Source: Acidimicrobiaceae bacterium (GTDB taxonomy: Bacteria; Actinomycetota; Acidimicrobiia; Acidimicrobiales; RAAP-2). Taken from it: a stretch of DNA of 5,452 nt. The stretch lies in NCBI GenBank assembly GCA_003131665.1, contig PKWA01000111.1:15093-20544 (forward strand). The letters are read 5' to 3'. A program made the position numbers and the translations under genes. How positions within the stretch are numbered: position 1 is the first letter of the stretch; each line of letters starts with the position of its first letter. Of this stretch, positions 1 to 5,335 are shown piece after piece. The notes under the pieces were generated by a model that was given only the letters and a program-made list of their open reading frames with translations, was not told the origin of the DNA and did no database searches.

Positions 1-1436
1 ATCACAAAGTGGTGGTCCGCTCTGGCCGCGACCGACGCCAGATGGGTAACCGCGAGTACTTGTTGGTGACGGCCGACTTCGCTGAGACACTCACCAATCT
101 GTTGTGCCACCTGTCCCCCCAAACCGGCGTCGACTTCGTCAAAGACGGCGACGACGTCCTCACTGGCCGTTTCGAGTGAGATCGCGAGCAAGACTCGACT
201 GAGTTCTCCTCCGCTCGCCAGTGCGGCCAGAGGGCCTTCGGGCCGACCGGGGTTTGGGGTAAAGAGAATCTCGGCGTCGGAACCGTCGTCTCCGTCGACC
301 ACAAAACGCAAAGAGGCGTTCAAAAGAGCGACGCGAGCCAACTGGAAGCGAACCGCGTTGGTTAGCTGCGAAGCGGCGATCTCTCGTTCTTGGCGAGCGC
401 GCCGCGATAACGCCAGTTCTCGTTCTTCAAGTTGGCGAATCTCCTCGTCAAGACCGATAAGTCGATCTGCCTCACCCACCAGTCGTTCGTGGTTTAGTCG
501 CAACTCGTCCCGCGAGGCGAGAACTGCTTCAATCGTGCCACCGTACTTTCGCGCAAGTCTCTGCAGCACGCGCGCCCTCTCTTCGAGCGACGCCATTGTG
601 ACCGTGTCAAAGGCCTCGGGATCGCAAAGAGCCGATAGATCGTGCATCGCCTCACGAGCTTGAATCAGGGCGCCAGTCAAGCTGGCTCGCACTGAGTCAT
701 AGGCGCTGTCATCAGGTAATCGGCTCAACGCTCGGGCGAATTTGGCCAGAACCGCGTCGTCACTTTCGGCGTCAAAGAGATTAAGAACCTCCGCCAGCGT
801 CGCTTGACCATCTCGCAAGGACGTGAGTCGTGTCAGTTCCTCGAGGGAGTCGACGAGTTCATCCTTCGAGGTAATGGCGACGTCATCAATCTCGCTTAAC
901 TGGGCAACGATGTACTCGAACTCACGTTGTCGCGAAGTCGGATCCCCGCCGAAGTCGTCACGGAGCTGGCGTGCCTCTCGAAGACTCCGTCGAACAGTGT
1001 CGAGTTCATCGGTGTCCACGGCGCCACTTCGGTCAATGAGGCGCACAATCTCACTTCGGTTACGCAGGTTGAGCGAGTCGTGCTGGCCGTGAACGACCAC
1101 CAACTGTTCTGAAAGCGTTCGTAGTGCCTCAACACTTGACGGCGAGCCATTCAGGGTGCTGCGAAGGCGGCCCGAACGCGTCGACTCTCTTGAGACGAGG
1201 ACCTCTTCAATTTCGTCGCGCAGAAAGAGTGCCGCGGTGCGAGTGTCTGAGGAGATCGCGAAGCGCGACACGCTGGCGTCGCTACCCAAACAGAGCCCGA
1301 GCGCGCCGAGTAACAACGTCTTACCCGCCCCCGTTTCACCGGTGATGACGTTGAAACCAGGGCCAAACTCTAAACGGGCGTCGTCGATCACCCCAAGTCC
1401 GTGGGCGAAGAGTTCAACCAACTGGACCTTAGGCAT
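1..1436 (-). CDS. recN: DNA repair protein RecN (3' end cut by window edge)
   Basis: RecN is an SMC-like ATPase that acts early in recombinational repair of double-strand breaks in the cytoplasm. From the ATG at 1436-1434 the minus frame is open for 478 codons to the window edge. Seen directly: Walker A GETGAGKT at residues 33-40 near the N-terminus; HGQHD at 116-120; a long charged Arg/Glu/Leu-rich middle part (about 130-370) fitting coiled coil; ABC signature SGGELSR at 408-414; Walker B VVAVFDEVDAGLGG at 428-441; and the switch motif AVTHLAS with His465. Order and spacing match RecN, and the family is usually about 550-590 residues, so some 75-110 C-terminal residues lie outside the window. 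The start overlaps the last 8 bp of nadK, with a purine-rich GAGAGGG just upstream, indicating translational coupling. No frameshift or missing key motif is seen. Confidence 0.96.
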   Translation of the reverse strand, partial: MPKVQLVELFAHGLGVIDDARLEFGPGFNVITGETGAGKTLLLGALGLCLGSDASVSRFAISSDTRTAALFLRDEIEEVLVSRESTRSGRLRSTLNGSPSSVEALRTLSEQLVVVHGQHDSLNLRNRSEIVRLIDRSGAVDTDELDTVRRSLREARQLRDDFGGDPTSRQREFEYIVAQLSEIDDVAITSKDELVDSLEELTRLTSLRDGQATLAEVLNLFDAESDDAVLAKFARALSRLPDDSAYDSVRASLTGALIQAREAMHDLSALCDPEAFDTVTMASLEERARVLQRLARKYGGTIEAVLASRDELRLNHERLVGEADRLIGLDEEIRQLEERELALSRRARQEREIAASQLTNAVRFQLARVALLNASLRFVVDGDDGSDAEILFTPNPGRPEGPLAALASGGELSRVLLAISLETASEDVVAVFDEVDAGLGGQVAQQIGECLSEVGRHQQVLAVTHLASVAARADHHFV

Positions 1437-2238
1437 GACCCTCTCGAAGGCCTCGGCGGAGGCGAGTCGCGAGGTCGAAGCTTCGCGTCGCGACCACGTG
1501 TACCGGCGAGGGATTCTGGCGCACTTCAATAAATTGATCTGGTTCCAGAGGCCCGATGGACCGGCCATCGGCCACCAACACCGCGGGCCTATCCAAAACG
1601 ACCAGTCGAATCACTTTGCTCTCGGGGACCACGATGGACCGATCGATCGTAAAGTGCGGCGCGACCGGGGTAAGGATCATTAGTGACAGTGAGGCTTCCA
1701 CGACGGGCCCACCCGCGGAAAAGTTGTATCCCGTGCTTCCGGTGGGCGTGGCGACCATGACGCCGTCGGCGGTATAGGTCAGATATTCCTCATTGTCGAC
1801 GAACGTCTTCACCTTGACCATATGGCCCGCACTGTCACGCTCCACAACCACTTCGTTGAGCGCGAACTCACTGTCGTTCGCGTCAGAAAATGAGATCTCC
1901 AGGGCGAGTCGCTCGGAGACGAAGTTGCTTTCTAAAGCACCTTTGACGTTCTCAACGATTTCGGTTGACGGCACGTTTAAGAGGAAGCCCAACTGGCCGA
2001 GGTTGACTGCGACCACCCTCGCCCCCACGGCATGAGCTAGTCGAGCGGCCCTTAGGAAAGTGCCGTCGCCGCCTAGTGAGACGACGAGCGTGGACGCGTC
2101 CAGCTTGGGGGTCTCCGAAGAGTCCAGCAAATGAAGCGACGACACAAAGCCATCGCTGGCCAACCGCTCCCCCACGTCGTGCGCGAGCTTTATCGCGTCG
2201 CTGCGGTTACTAAAGGCTGTAAAAAGCAGTTCGGACAC
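1429..2238 (-). CDS. nadK: NAD kinase
   Basis: ATP- or polyphosphate-dependent NAD kinase (PpnK family) phosphorylates NAD to NADP and is the sole source of NADP in most bacteria. The 269-residue product has the family length. Visible motifs: GGDGTFLRAAR from residue 56, with Asp58 in the catalytic GGDGT; NLGQLGFL at 79-86; the NAD-binding LNEVVVER with Asn128-Glu129; the glycine-rich YTADGVMVATPTGSTGY at 155-171; TPVAPH at 190-195; and DGR at 224-226. The start is GTG (2238-2236), chosen because CTGAGGTG lies 4 nt upstream and the N-terminus begins right before the first beta-strand. The stop overlaps the recN start by 8 bp, so the two genes form one transcription unit. In many Actinobacteria tlyA precedes nadK; here a 160-bp gap and a GYD gene do. 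No strong promoter was recognised in that gap. Confidence 0.97.
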   Translation of the reverse strand: MSELLFTAFSNRSDAIKLAHDVGERLASDGFVSSLHLLDSSETPKLDASTLVVSLGGDGTFLRAARLAHAVGARVVAVNLGQLGFLLNVPSTEIVENVKGALESNFVSERLALEISFSDANDSEFALNEVVVERDSAGHMVKVKTFVDNEEYLTYTADGVMVATPTGSTGYNFSAGGPVVEASLSLMILTPVAPHFTIDRSIVVPESKVIRLVVLDRPAVLVADGRSIGPLEPDQFIEVRQNPSPVHVVATRSFDLATRLRRGLREGHA

Positions 2239-2398
2239 GTGACACCTCAGTTCAATCGTAGTAACAAAGGTCGTCTTCTTCGACCACCGGGTGGCGTCAA
2301 AACGTCACGAGAACTTGGTGTCTCACTTCGAACAGAGTTCCGACGCTGGAAAGTTTTGTAAAACCGACAACGACGACGTGTCGCAATCCAACAGTCGC
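2239..2398. other. Intergenic spacer between the GYD gene and nadK
   Basis: This 160-bp gap lies between two minus-strand genes. No convincing ORF is present. Just upstream of nadK the minus strand reads CTGAGGTG, the ribosome binding site. A TACGAT hexamer on the minus strand about 20 nt upstream of the GTG resembles a -10 element, but no good -35 is paired with it. Two short hairpins sharing GTGG at 2291-2294 can be drawn (CCAC/GTGG at 2284-2294, and GTGGCGT/ACGTCAC at 2291-2308). The longer one pairs better on the plus strand, so it is a poor terminator for the minus-strand genes. The gap length suggests nadK-recN could have its own promoter. Confidence 0.4.
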
Positions 2399-2719
2399 TC
2401 AACTCCCGGGCGGACGGTACTTCACGTTCTTGTTCGCAGCCGCATCCACCTGCGCTGGCGTCAAGAGCGAGACGGTACGGGTCGTGGCGCCCCCCGCGGC
2501 GCCGACCGTCAGCGCGGCCGCCATCGCGCTGACCTCATCGGGCAAATCTGCGACCACGAACGCGTCGGTGCCTCCGAAAGCGAAGTAGAAGGACTCGATC
2601 TTCCCGCCCACGCCCTCAATGAGCTCGGTCGCCGCCGCCAGGCGATCGGAGCCACCTTTCTCCTTGATTCCCTTGACGCCTTCCAAGGTGTAGGTGATTT
2701 CGAGCAGGTATTTGGACAT
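2399..2719 (-). CDS. GYD domain-containing protein
   Basis: This is a small cytoplasmic protein of 106 residues resembling the GYD family (PF08734), a dimeric alpha/beta ferredoxin-like fold whose biochemical role is not established. Seen: an N-terminal beta-strand (KYLLEITYT), the family-like EGVKGIKEKGG near residues 13-23, an R-x6-E helix (about 26-37), then FYFAFGGTDAFVVADLPD (about 44-61), where G-T-D replaces the name-giving G-Y-D, and a helix of alanines followed by RTVSLLTP. The ATG at 2719-2717 was preferred over in-frame codons further upstream. It has AGAGGAAGAG about 9 nt upstream, and the protein then begins directly with the first strand. On the minus strand a TAGACT at 2754-2749 could be a -10 element giving a leader of about 20 nt. 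It is divergent from the F420-type reductase gene; a functional link between them is inference only. Confidence 0.85.
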   Translation of the reverse strand: MSKYLLEITYTLEGVKGIKEKGGSDRLAAATELIEGVGGKIESFYFAFGGTDAFVVADLPDEVSAMAAALTVGAAGGATTRTVSLLTPAQVDAAANKNVKYRPPGS

Positions 2720-2840
2720 GGGTACTCTTCCTCTAGCGATTTGAGCCGAGTCTACGTTCCGCGCTATTGCCTCTCCCCCGCCACGCGAGAGCGCCTTCAA
2801 CCGCACGTTTGGGACCGAACCGTCACAGGTGCAAGGTCGT

Positions 2841-2846
2841 TAATCT
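2841..2846 (+). promoter_or_regulatory. Possible -10 element (TAATCT) before the Ddn-type gene
   Basis: TAATCT fits the TANNNT actinobacterial -10 pattern. It lies in the identical 8-mer TTAATCTA that also precedes the ArsR gene at 5312-5319. Transcription would start near 2852-2854, giving a leader of about 25 nt to the GTG at 2878. No clear -35 hexamer was found 16-19 bp upstream. Confidence 0.35.
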
Positions 2847-2865
2847 AAGGAGACAAGTGATGCAC

Positions 2866-2871
2866 AGGAGG
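2866..2871 (+). promoter_or_regulatory. Ribosome binding site AGGAGG that decides between two starts
   Basis: A perfect AGGAGG lies 6 nt before GTG 2878. A second site, AAGGAG at 2847-2852, lies 7 nt before the in-frame ATG at 2860. If the ATG were used, AGGAGG would be read as two rare AGG arginine codons, whereas neighbouring genes mostly use CGN. This favours the GTG start. Confidence 0.5.
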
Positions 2872-2877
2872 ACGACC

Positions 2878-3324
2878 GTGAGCAACGAGGAATCATCAAA
2901 TCAAAGTGCCGTGAATGCCGCCAACGCTTGGAACGCGTCGATTATCGATGAGTTTCGCTCCCATGACGGCAAGGTCGGCGGCCCATTCGAAGGCTCACCA
3001 GTACTTCTTCTGCACACGACAGGAGCGCGCACACGTGCCGAACGAACCAATCCGATGATGTATCTCAACGAAGACGACAGAATTTTCGTCTTCGCTTCGA
3101 AGGCCGGCGCCGACACGAACCCCGACTGGTTCCATAACCTCGTGGCCGAACCATTAGTCACGGTCGAGATGGGTAAGGAAAAATTCTCTGCCACCGCCCG
3201 TCCAGTAGTCGGCGATGAACACGACCGAATCTACGCCGTACAGGCCGAGCGATACCCAGGGTTTGCGGAGTACCAAGCCAAGACCACCCGGGTCATTCCG
3301 GTGGTGGAACTGGTTCGCGCCTGA
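2878..3324 (+). CDS. Nitroreductase/deazaflavin (F420)-dependent oxidoreductase family protein (Ddn-like)
   Basis: This 148-residue protein matches the split-barrel flavin/deazaflavin oxidoreductase family that includes mycobacterial Ddn (PF04075). Characterised members use reduced F420 to reduce quinones or nitro compounds, often at the membrane face. Seen: a helical lead-in IIDEFRSHDGKVGGPFEG (about 22-39), the strand SPVLLLHTTGARTRAERTNP (40-59) that corresponds to the family's pvlLLttGrkSG-x-R-x2-P motif, IFVFASKAGADTNPDWFHNL (69-88) with Ser74, Lys75 and Gly77 expected near the cofactor phosphate, and AEPLVTVEMG followed by the C-terminal helix and VIPVVELVRA. The usual K-S-G of the first motif is R-T-R here, so cofactor preference is uncertain. 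The start could be ATG 2860 (154 aa) or GTG 2878; the latter is chosen for its AGGAGG. The specific substrate cannot be told. Confidence 0.9.
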   Translation: MSNEESSNQSAVNAANAWNASIIDEFRSHDGKVGGPFEGSPVLLLHTTGARTRAERTNPMMYLNEDDRIFVFASKAGADTNPDWFHNLVAEPLVTVEMGKEKFSATARPVVGDEHDRIYAVQAERYPGFAEYQAKTTRVIPVVELVRA

Positions 3325-3408
3325 GTTAGGCCGGAGACCTCGCTACGTCTGACCATGGCCCGTGGCCGCCTCTCCAACACTCAATCATTCGTGCTTGGAC
3401 CGTACTAG

Positions 3409-3427
3409 GGAGCGCATTACGTGCTCC
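3409..3427 (+). terminator. Possible hairpin between convergent genes
   Basis: GGAGCGC and GTGCTCC (with one G-U pair on the plus strand) can form a 7-bp stem around the loop ATTAC, about 85 nt after the reductase stop. The loop contains the TAA stop of the convergent SnoaL-like gene on the other strand. There is no following T-run, so this would be a U-less terminator at best. On the minus strand the wobble becomes a C-A mismatch. Confidence 0.3.
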
Positions 3428-3827
3428 AGATCGCGTCAAACTGTACTGCGTCCAGCGGTAACAGCCAACACGCCGTTACCCGCGCATTGGCAATTTCGTA
3501 CAGACCTACCGTCGACCAACGGCACTCGACGCCGGCAATGGTCGCCGACCCATCGGTAATCGCGGCGATCTTCTCACCCTCTCCCACGAGCACGTCTCGC
3601 CGACGCAACTGGAACGTATCGCGAGCGATTCGACGACGTCGAACGAAATATTCCAGAACCTCTTCGTACCCACGGTAGATCCCTGCTACGGAATTACGGC
3701 CTGGGACGCTCCACTGAATGCCTGGCTCTAGGACGCGTCGAAGTTCATCGGAGTTGCCTCCCGCGTAAAAGGTGTTTTGCGCACGATGGAGTTGATCAAG
3801 TACACCCAGAGCTTCGTTTCTCTTCAC
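3417..3827 (-). CDS. SnoaL-like / NTF2-like superfamily protein
   Basis: This 136-residue protein has the layout of the SnoaL-like cone-shaped alpha+beta barrel, a fold used by polyketide cyclases, isomerases, epoxide hydrolases and many uncharacterised proteins. Seen: an N-terminal helix with AQNTFYAGGNSDELRRVL (about 16-33), the strand IQWSVPG (37-43), AGIYRGYEEVLEYF (48-61) typical of the family, then RDVLVGEGEKIAAITDGSAT (77-96) and a final strand with ACWLLPLD (119-126) and FDAIWS (130-135). No residue set allows a reaction to be named. The start is uncertain. GTG 3827 gives the family-like N-terminus MKRNEALGVL but has no clear ribosome binding site. GTG 3881 (154 aa) has TGAGG 4 nt upstream but adds an unlikely Cys/Arg-rich stretch. 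It is convergent with the reductase gene and divergent from the membrane-protein pair. Confidence 0.8.
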   Translation of the reverse strand: MKRNEALGVLDQLHRAQNTFYAGGNSDELRRVLEPGIQWSVPGRNSVAGIYRGYEEVLEYFVRRRRIARDTFQLRRRDVLVGEGEKIAAITDGSATIAGVECRWSTVGLYEIANARVTACWLLPLDAVQFDAIWST

Positions 3828-3924
3828 GTCGTCATTCTGGCACCGCGCAATGTCACGTCGACAGAGAAGGAAGCCGTACACTGGTCCTCAAGTCGCCACA
3901 ACCACCGTCCAAACTAGGAGCGTC

Positions 3925-4242
3925 GTGATAGCAATCTGGCACTGGCTCTTGCAGGTGACCGGCACCGACAACGAGGCCGGACGGTGGTACGCCTTTTGGA
4001 GTGGCTTCGGCGCTGATTTTACCGAAGGGGCCATCTTTTTCAGCATCATCGGCCTCTACCATCGTCACAAATGCCAGTCGTGCTGGCGACCGGCGCTCAA
4101 GGGCGGGCTCGGACGTGTTGAGGGGACCCACTATGAGACCTGCCACAAGCACACCACTAAAGAAGATCACGAGTCGCTGAAACTAAAGCACAAACTCAAG
4201 CACCCACTGATGCACGAGCATCTGAACCCGGGGGTCGAGTGA
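3925..4242 (+). CDS. Small membrane protein with Cys/His cluster and His-rich tail (unknown function)
   Basis: I do not recognise a named function. The 105-residue product starts at GTG 3925, chosen because AGGAG at 3916-3920 lies 4 nt upstream; an in-frame ATG at 3850 has no such site. Seen: a short hydrophobic N-terminus (IAIWHWLLQVTGTDNEAG, 2-19), a probable membrane segment about 22-45 containing WSGFGADFTEG followed by AIFFSIIGLY, then a basic HRHK. After it comes a C-x2-C (Cys50, Cys53) and a C-x2-H (Cys73, His76), which could bind a metal, and a tail rich in Lys and His (residues 74-99) ending LNPGVE. From memory, similar proteins (W-H-W-L, tG-tDN-x-G, FWSGFG-D, Y-RHNC, CW, C-x2-H) occur in actinobacterial genomes and actinophages; I could not search this. 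The stop overlaps the next gene's start (GTGA), so the two are co-translated. A phage-derived or envelope role is inference. Confidence 0.8.
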   Translation: MIAIWHWLLQVTGTDNEAGRWYAFWSGFGADFTEGAIFFSIIGLYHRHKCQSCWRPALKGGLGRVEGTHYETCHKHTTKEDHESLKLKHKLKHPLMHEHLNPGVE

Positions 4243-4505
4243 ACGCCACGACTTTTTTCACACGTTGGGTGTGGCCCGCTGGCGGATCGGGTGGCATACC
4301 CGGCGACGTTGTGGCGACCTTCATTTGGGTCATCGTCGCCGCTATCGCCACCACCATCTTTTACCCGCCCCTGCGCAAAGCCGTCGAGTCGTTCGTCAAG
4401 CGCCACATCAGTGCGGGGACCGCCGAGCTTCACGCCAAACTCGACCACATCATCGAGCACCACCCCGACATCCCACCATTTCCGTCCAAGAAGCCGGATG
4501 AGTAA
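4239..4505 (+). CDS. Small single-pass membrane protein, partner of the preceding gene
   Basis: This 88-residue protein has no recognised named function. The GTG start at 4239 overlaps the previous stop in GTGA, with GGGGGT about 3 nt upstream. Seen: a short N-terminal part (TFFTRWVWPAGGSGGIPGD, 5-23), one membrane helix about 24-42 (VVATFIWVIVAAIATTIFY), then PPLRKAVESFVKRHISAGTA and AELHAKLDHIIEHHPDIPP, which read as an amphipathic, charged helix (about 43-76) probably on the cytoplasmic side, and a short polar tail SKKPDE. Positive residues after the helix suggest an N-out/C-in orientation. The layout (one helix plus an amphipathic His/Lys/Glu helix) is what I recall from small membrane proteins next to lysis genes in actinophages, but no lysin or phage structural gene is in this window. 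It probably works with the upstream protein, given the overlap. Confidence 0.8.
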   Translation: MNATTFFTRWVWPAGGSGGIPGDVVATFIWVIVAAIATTIFYPPLRKAVESFVKRHISAGTAELHAKLDHIIEHHPDIPPFPSKKPDE

Positions 4506-4526
4506 ACATCGCGACGGTGCCTTTTA

Positions 4527-4556
4527 GCGGACAGTGGTTGTCGGCGAGATGTCCGC
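4527..4556. terminator. Possible bidirectional hairpin between convergent genes
   Basis: GCGGACA (4527-4533) and TGTCCGC (4550-4556) are perfect 7-bp inverted repeats around a 16-nt loop. They lie in the 63-bp gap between the membrane-pair stop and the DUF664 gene stop, where a shared terminator is expected. There is no T-run on either side, and the loop is long. Confidence 0.4.
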
Positions 4557-4568
4557 GAGGCCACTTGG

Positions 4569-5108
4569 CTACTCTCCGGTTTGCCCGTCCACCGACTCTC
4601 GAATGATGTCGGCGTGACCGTTGTGCCGCGCGTACTCTTCGATCAGGTGACACAAGATCCAGCGCAGGCTGGGTGATCGACCGTCGGGCCAGGGGCGACG
4701 GGCCAACTGCGCCAAACCACCGTCGACGAGCGCTTCCGCGACTAAGGAACGAGAGTGCGCTACGGCGTTTCGCCAAAGTGTGCGGAGTTCCTCGGGAGTA
4801 TCCTCAACCGCGGAGTGCCAGTCCCAGTCGGGATCGGCGTCCCAGTCCGCCGAGTCCCACGGAGGCGGAGACTCGTTTCCGAACAGTCGCTGCGAGAACC
4901 AGTAGTCCTCCACCAGGGCCAGATGCTTGAGCATCCCGCCCAGAGTCATCGATGAAACGGCGACACTGACGTTGAGACTTGCCGCGTCGAGCCCCGCGCA
5001 CTTCCACTCGAACGTCGCGCGTTGATACTCCAGGAAACCCACCAGGGTCGAGGCCTCGTCACTCGCCGGAGGGGGCTCGGGACGACCTAGTTCATCCAGG
5101 TTGCTCAT
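4569..5108 (-). CDS. DUF664 / DinB-fold (mycothiol-transferase-like) protein
   Basis: This 179-residue protein resembles the DUF664 branch of the DinB four-helix-bundle superfamily, which in Actinobacteria includes mycothiol-dependent enzymes and other metal-dependent thiol transferases. Seen: an N-terminal LGRPEPP segment (7-13), ADEASTLVGFLEYQRATFEWK-type first helix (about 17-36), SSMTLGGMLKHLALVEDYW (52-70) with His62, a Trp/Asp-rich central loop (about 84-98), the helix EELRTLWRNAVAHSRSLV (106-123), and RWILCHLIEEYARHNGHADIIRE (149-171). His62, His162 and His165 are the likely metal ligands, although the exact set cannot be proven here. The start ATG 5108 was chosen because the family begins close to the GRPEPP segment; in-frame starts at 5174 or 5180 would add about 22-24 residues and lack a clear ribosome binding site. 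It is divergent from the ArsR gene and convergent with the membrane pair. Confidence 0.88.
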   Translation of the reverse strand: MSNLDELGRPEPPPASDEASTLVGFLEYQRATFEWKCAGLDAASLNVSVAVSSMTLGGMLKHLALVEDYWFSQRLFGNESPPPWDSADWDADPDWDWHSAVEDTPEELRTLWRNAVAHSRSLVAEALVDGGLAQLARRPWPDGRSPSLRWILCHLIEEYARHNGHADIIRESVDGQTGE

Positions 5109-5326
5109 CGCTGCTCGACCGCCGACGAGATCGTCGGCGCCAGACAAACCGGCAGGATAATTTCCACGCTCCATACTCACACGTCTTCGTCCGAACGTAC
5201 TGAAGTCACTTGCTCAACCGTGTGCTCGTACTGTCAGCGTATTGAAGCCACATGCCACGGACCAGAGCTGATTTCTTGAAAGCCATCGCCCGGTGATCGA
5301 CCAGGGTTGTGTTAATCTACAACTAT
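5109..5326. other. Divergent intergenic region with imperfect direct repeats
   Basis: This region separates the DUF664 gene (minus) from the ArsR gene (plus). Imperfect repeats are seen: CGTACTGAAGTCAC at 5196-5209 and CGTATTGAAGCCAC at 5238-5251 (12 of 14 identical), with a third partial CGTACTG at 5227-5233. They could be a regulator site or chance. No gene is supported; the extra upstream codons in frame with the DUF664 gene (5109-5180) are treated as non-coding. Confidence 0.4.
5313..5318 (+). promoter_or_regulatory. Probable -10 element of the ArsR gene
   Basis: TAATCT fits TANNNT, and transcription would begin about 7-9 nt downstream, at or within 2 nt of the ATG at 5327. No Shine-Dalgarno sequence precedes the ATG, so a leaderless transcript is the simplest reading. 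No convincing -35 hexamer is seen. Confidence 0.55.
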
Positions 5327-5335
5327 ATGGTTGTA
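5318..5335. promoter_or_regulatory. Palindromic operator over the ArsR start codon
   Basis: TACAAC (5318-5323) and GTTGTA (5330-5335) are perfect inverted repeats, and the centre TATATG pairs except for one position, so 8 of 9 pairs match. The palindrome touches the -10 hexamer and contains the start codon. ArsR-family dimers typically bind such short palindromes at their own promoters, so autorepression is expected. Confidence 0.6.

Noticed and set aside
1156..1683. Plus-strand 175-codon open frame
   Set aside because: It lies antisense to the recN start and nadK end, which have clear family motifs; its composition is Ser/Arg-rich shadow sequence with no recognisable domain.
2284..2308. Overlapping hairpins (CCAC/GTGG and GTGGCGT/ACGTCAC) as a terminator or attenuator for nadK
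   Set aside because: The stems are short, the longer one is better paired on the plus strand than on the transcribed minus strand, and no U-run follows.
2291..2848. Plus-strand 185-codon open frame
   Set aside because: It is antisense to the GYD gene, has no ribosome binding site, and its translation is Arg/Asp-rich without any domain; it is explained as a shadow frame.
3850..3924. Upstream ATG at 3850 as the start of the first membrane protein
   Set aside because: It would add a basic, low-complexity stretch overlapping the divergent gene's 5' region and lacks a ribosome site, whereas GTG 3925 has AGGAG directly upstream.
3925..4505. Prophage remnant with lysis genes
   Set aside because: No lysin, integrase, terminase or attachment-site repeats are visible nearby; only the resemblance of the two small proteins to phage-encoded ones hints at it, which is not enough to annotate a mobile element.
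4450..4776. Minus-strand 108-codon frame over the membrane-pair end and DUF664 end
   Set aside because: It is out of frame with the well-supported DUF664 gene and has an Arg-rich composition without a domain; it is a shadow.
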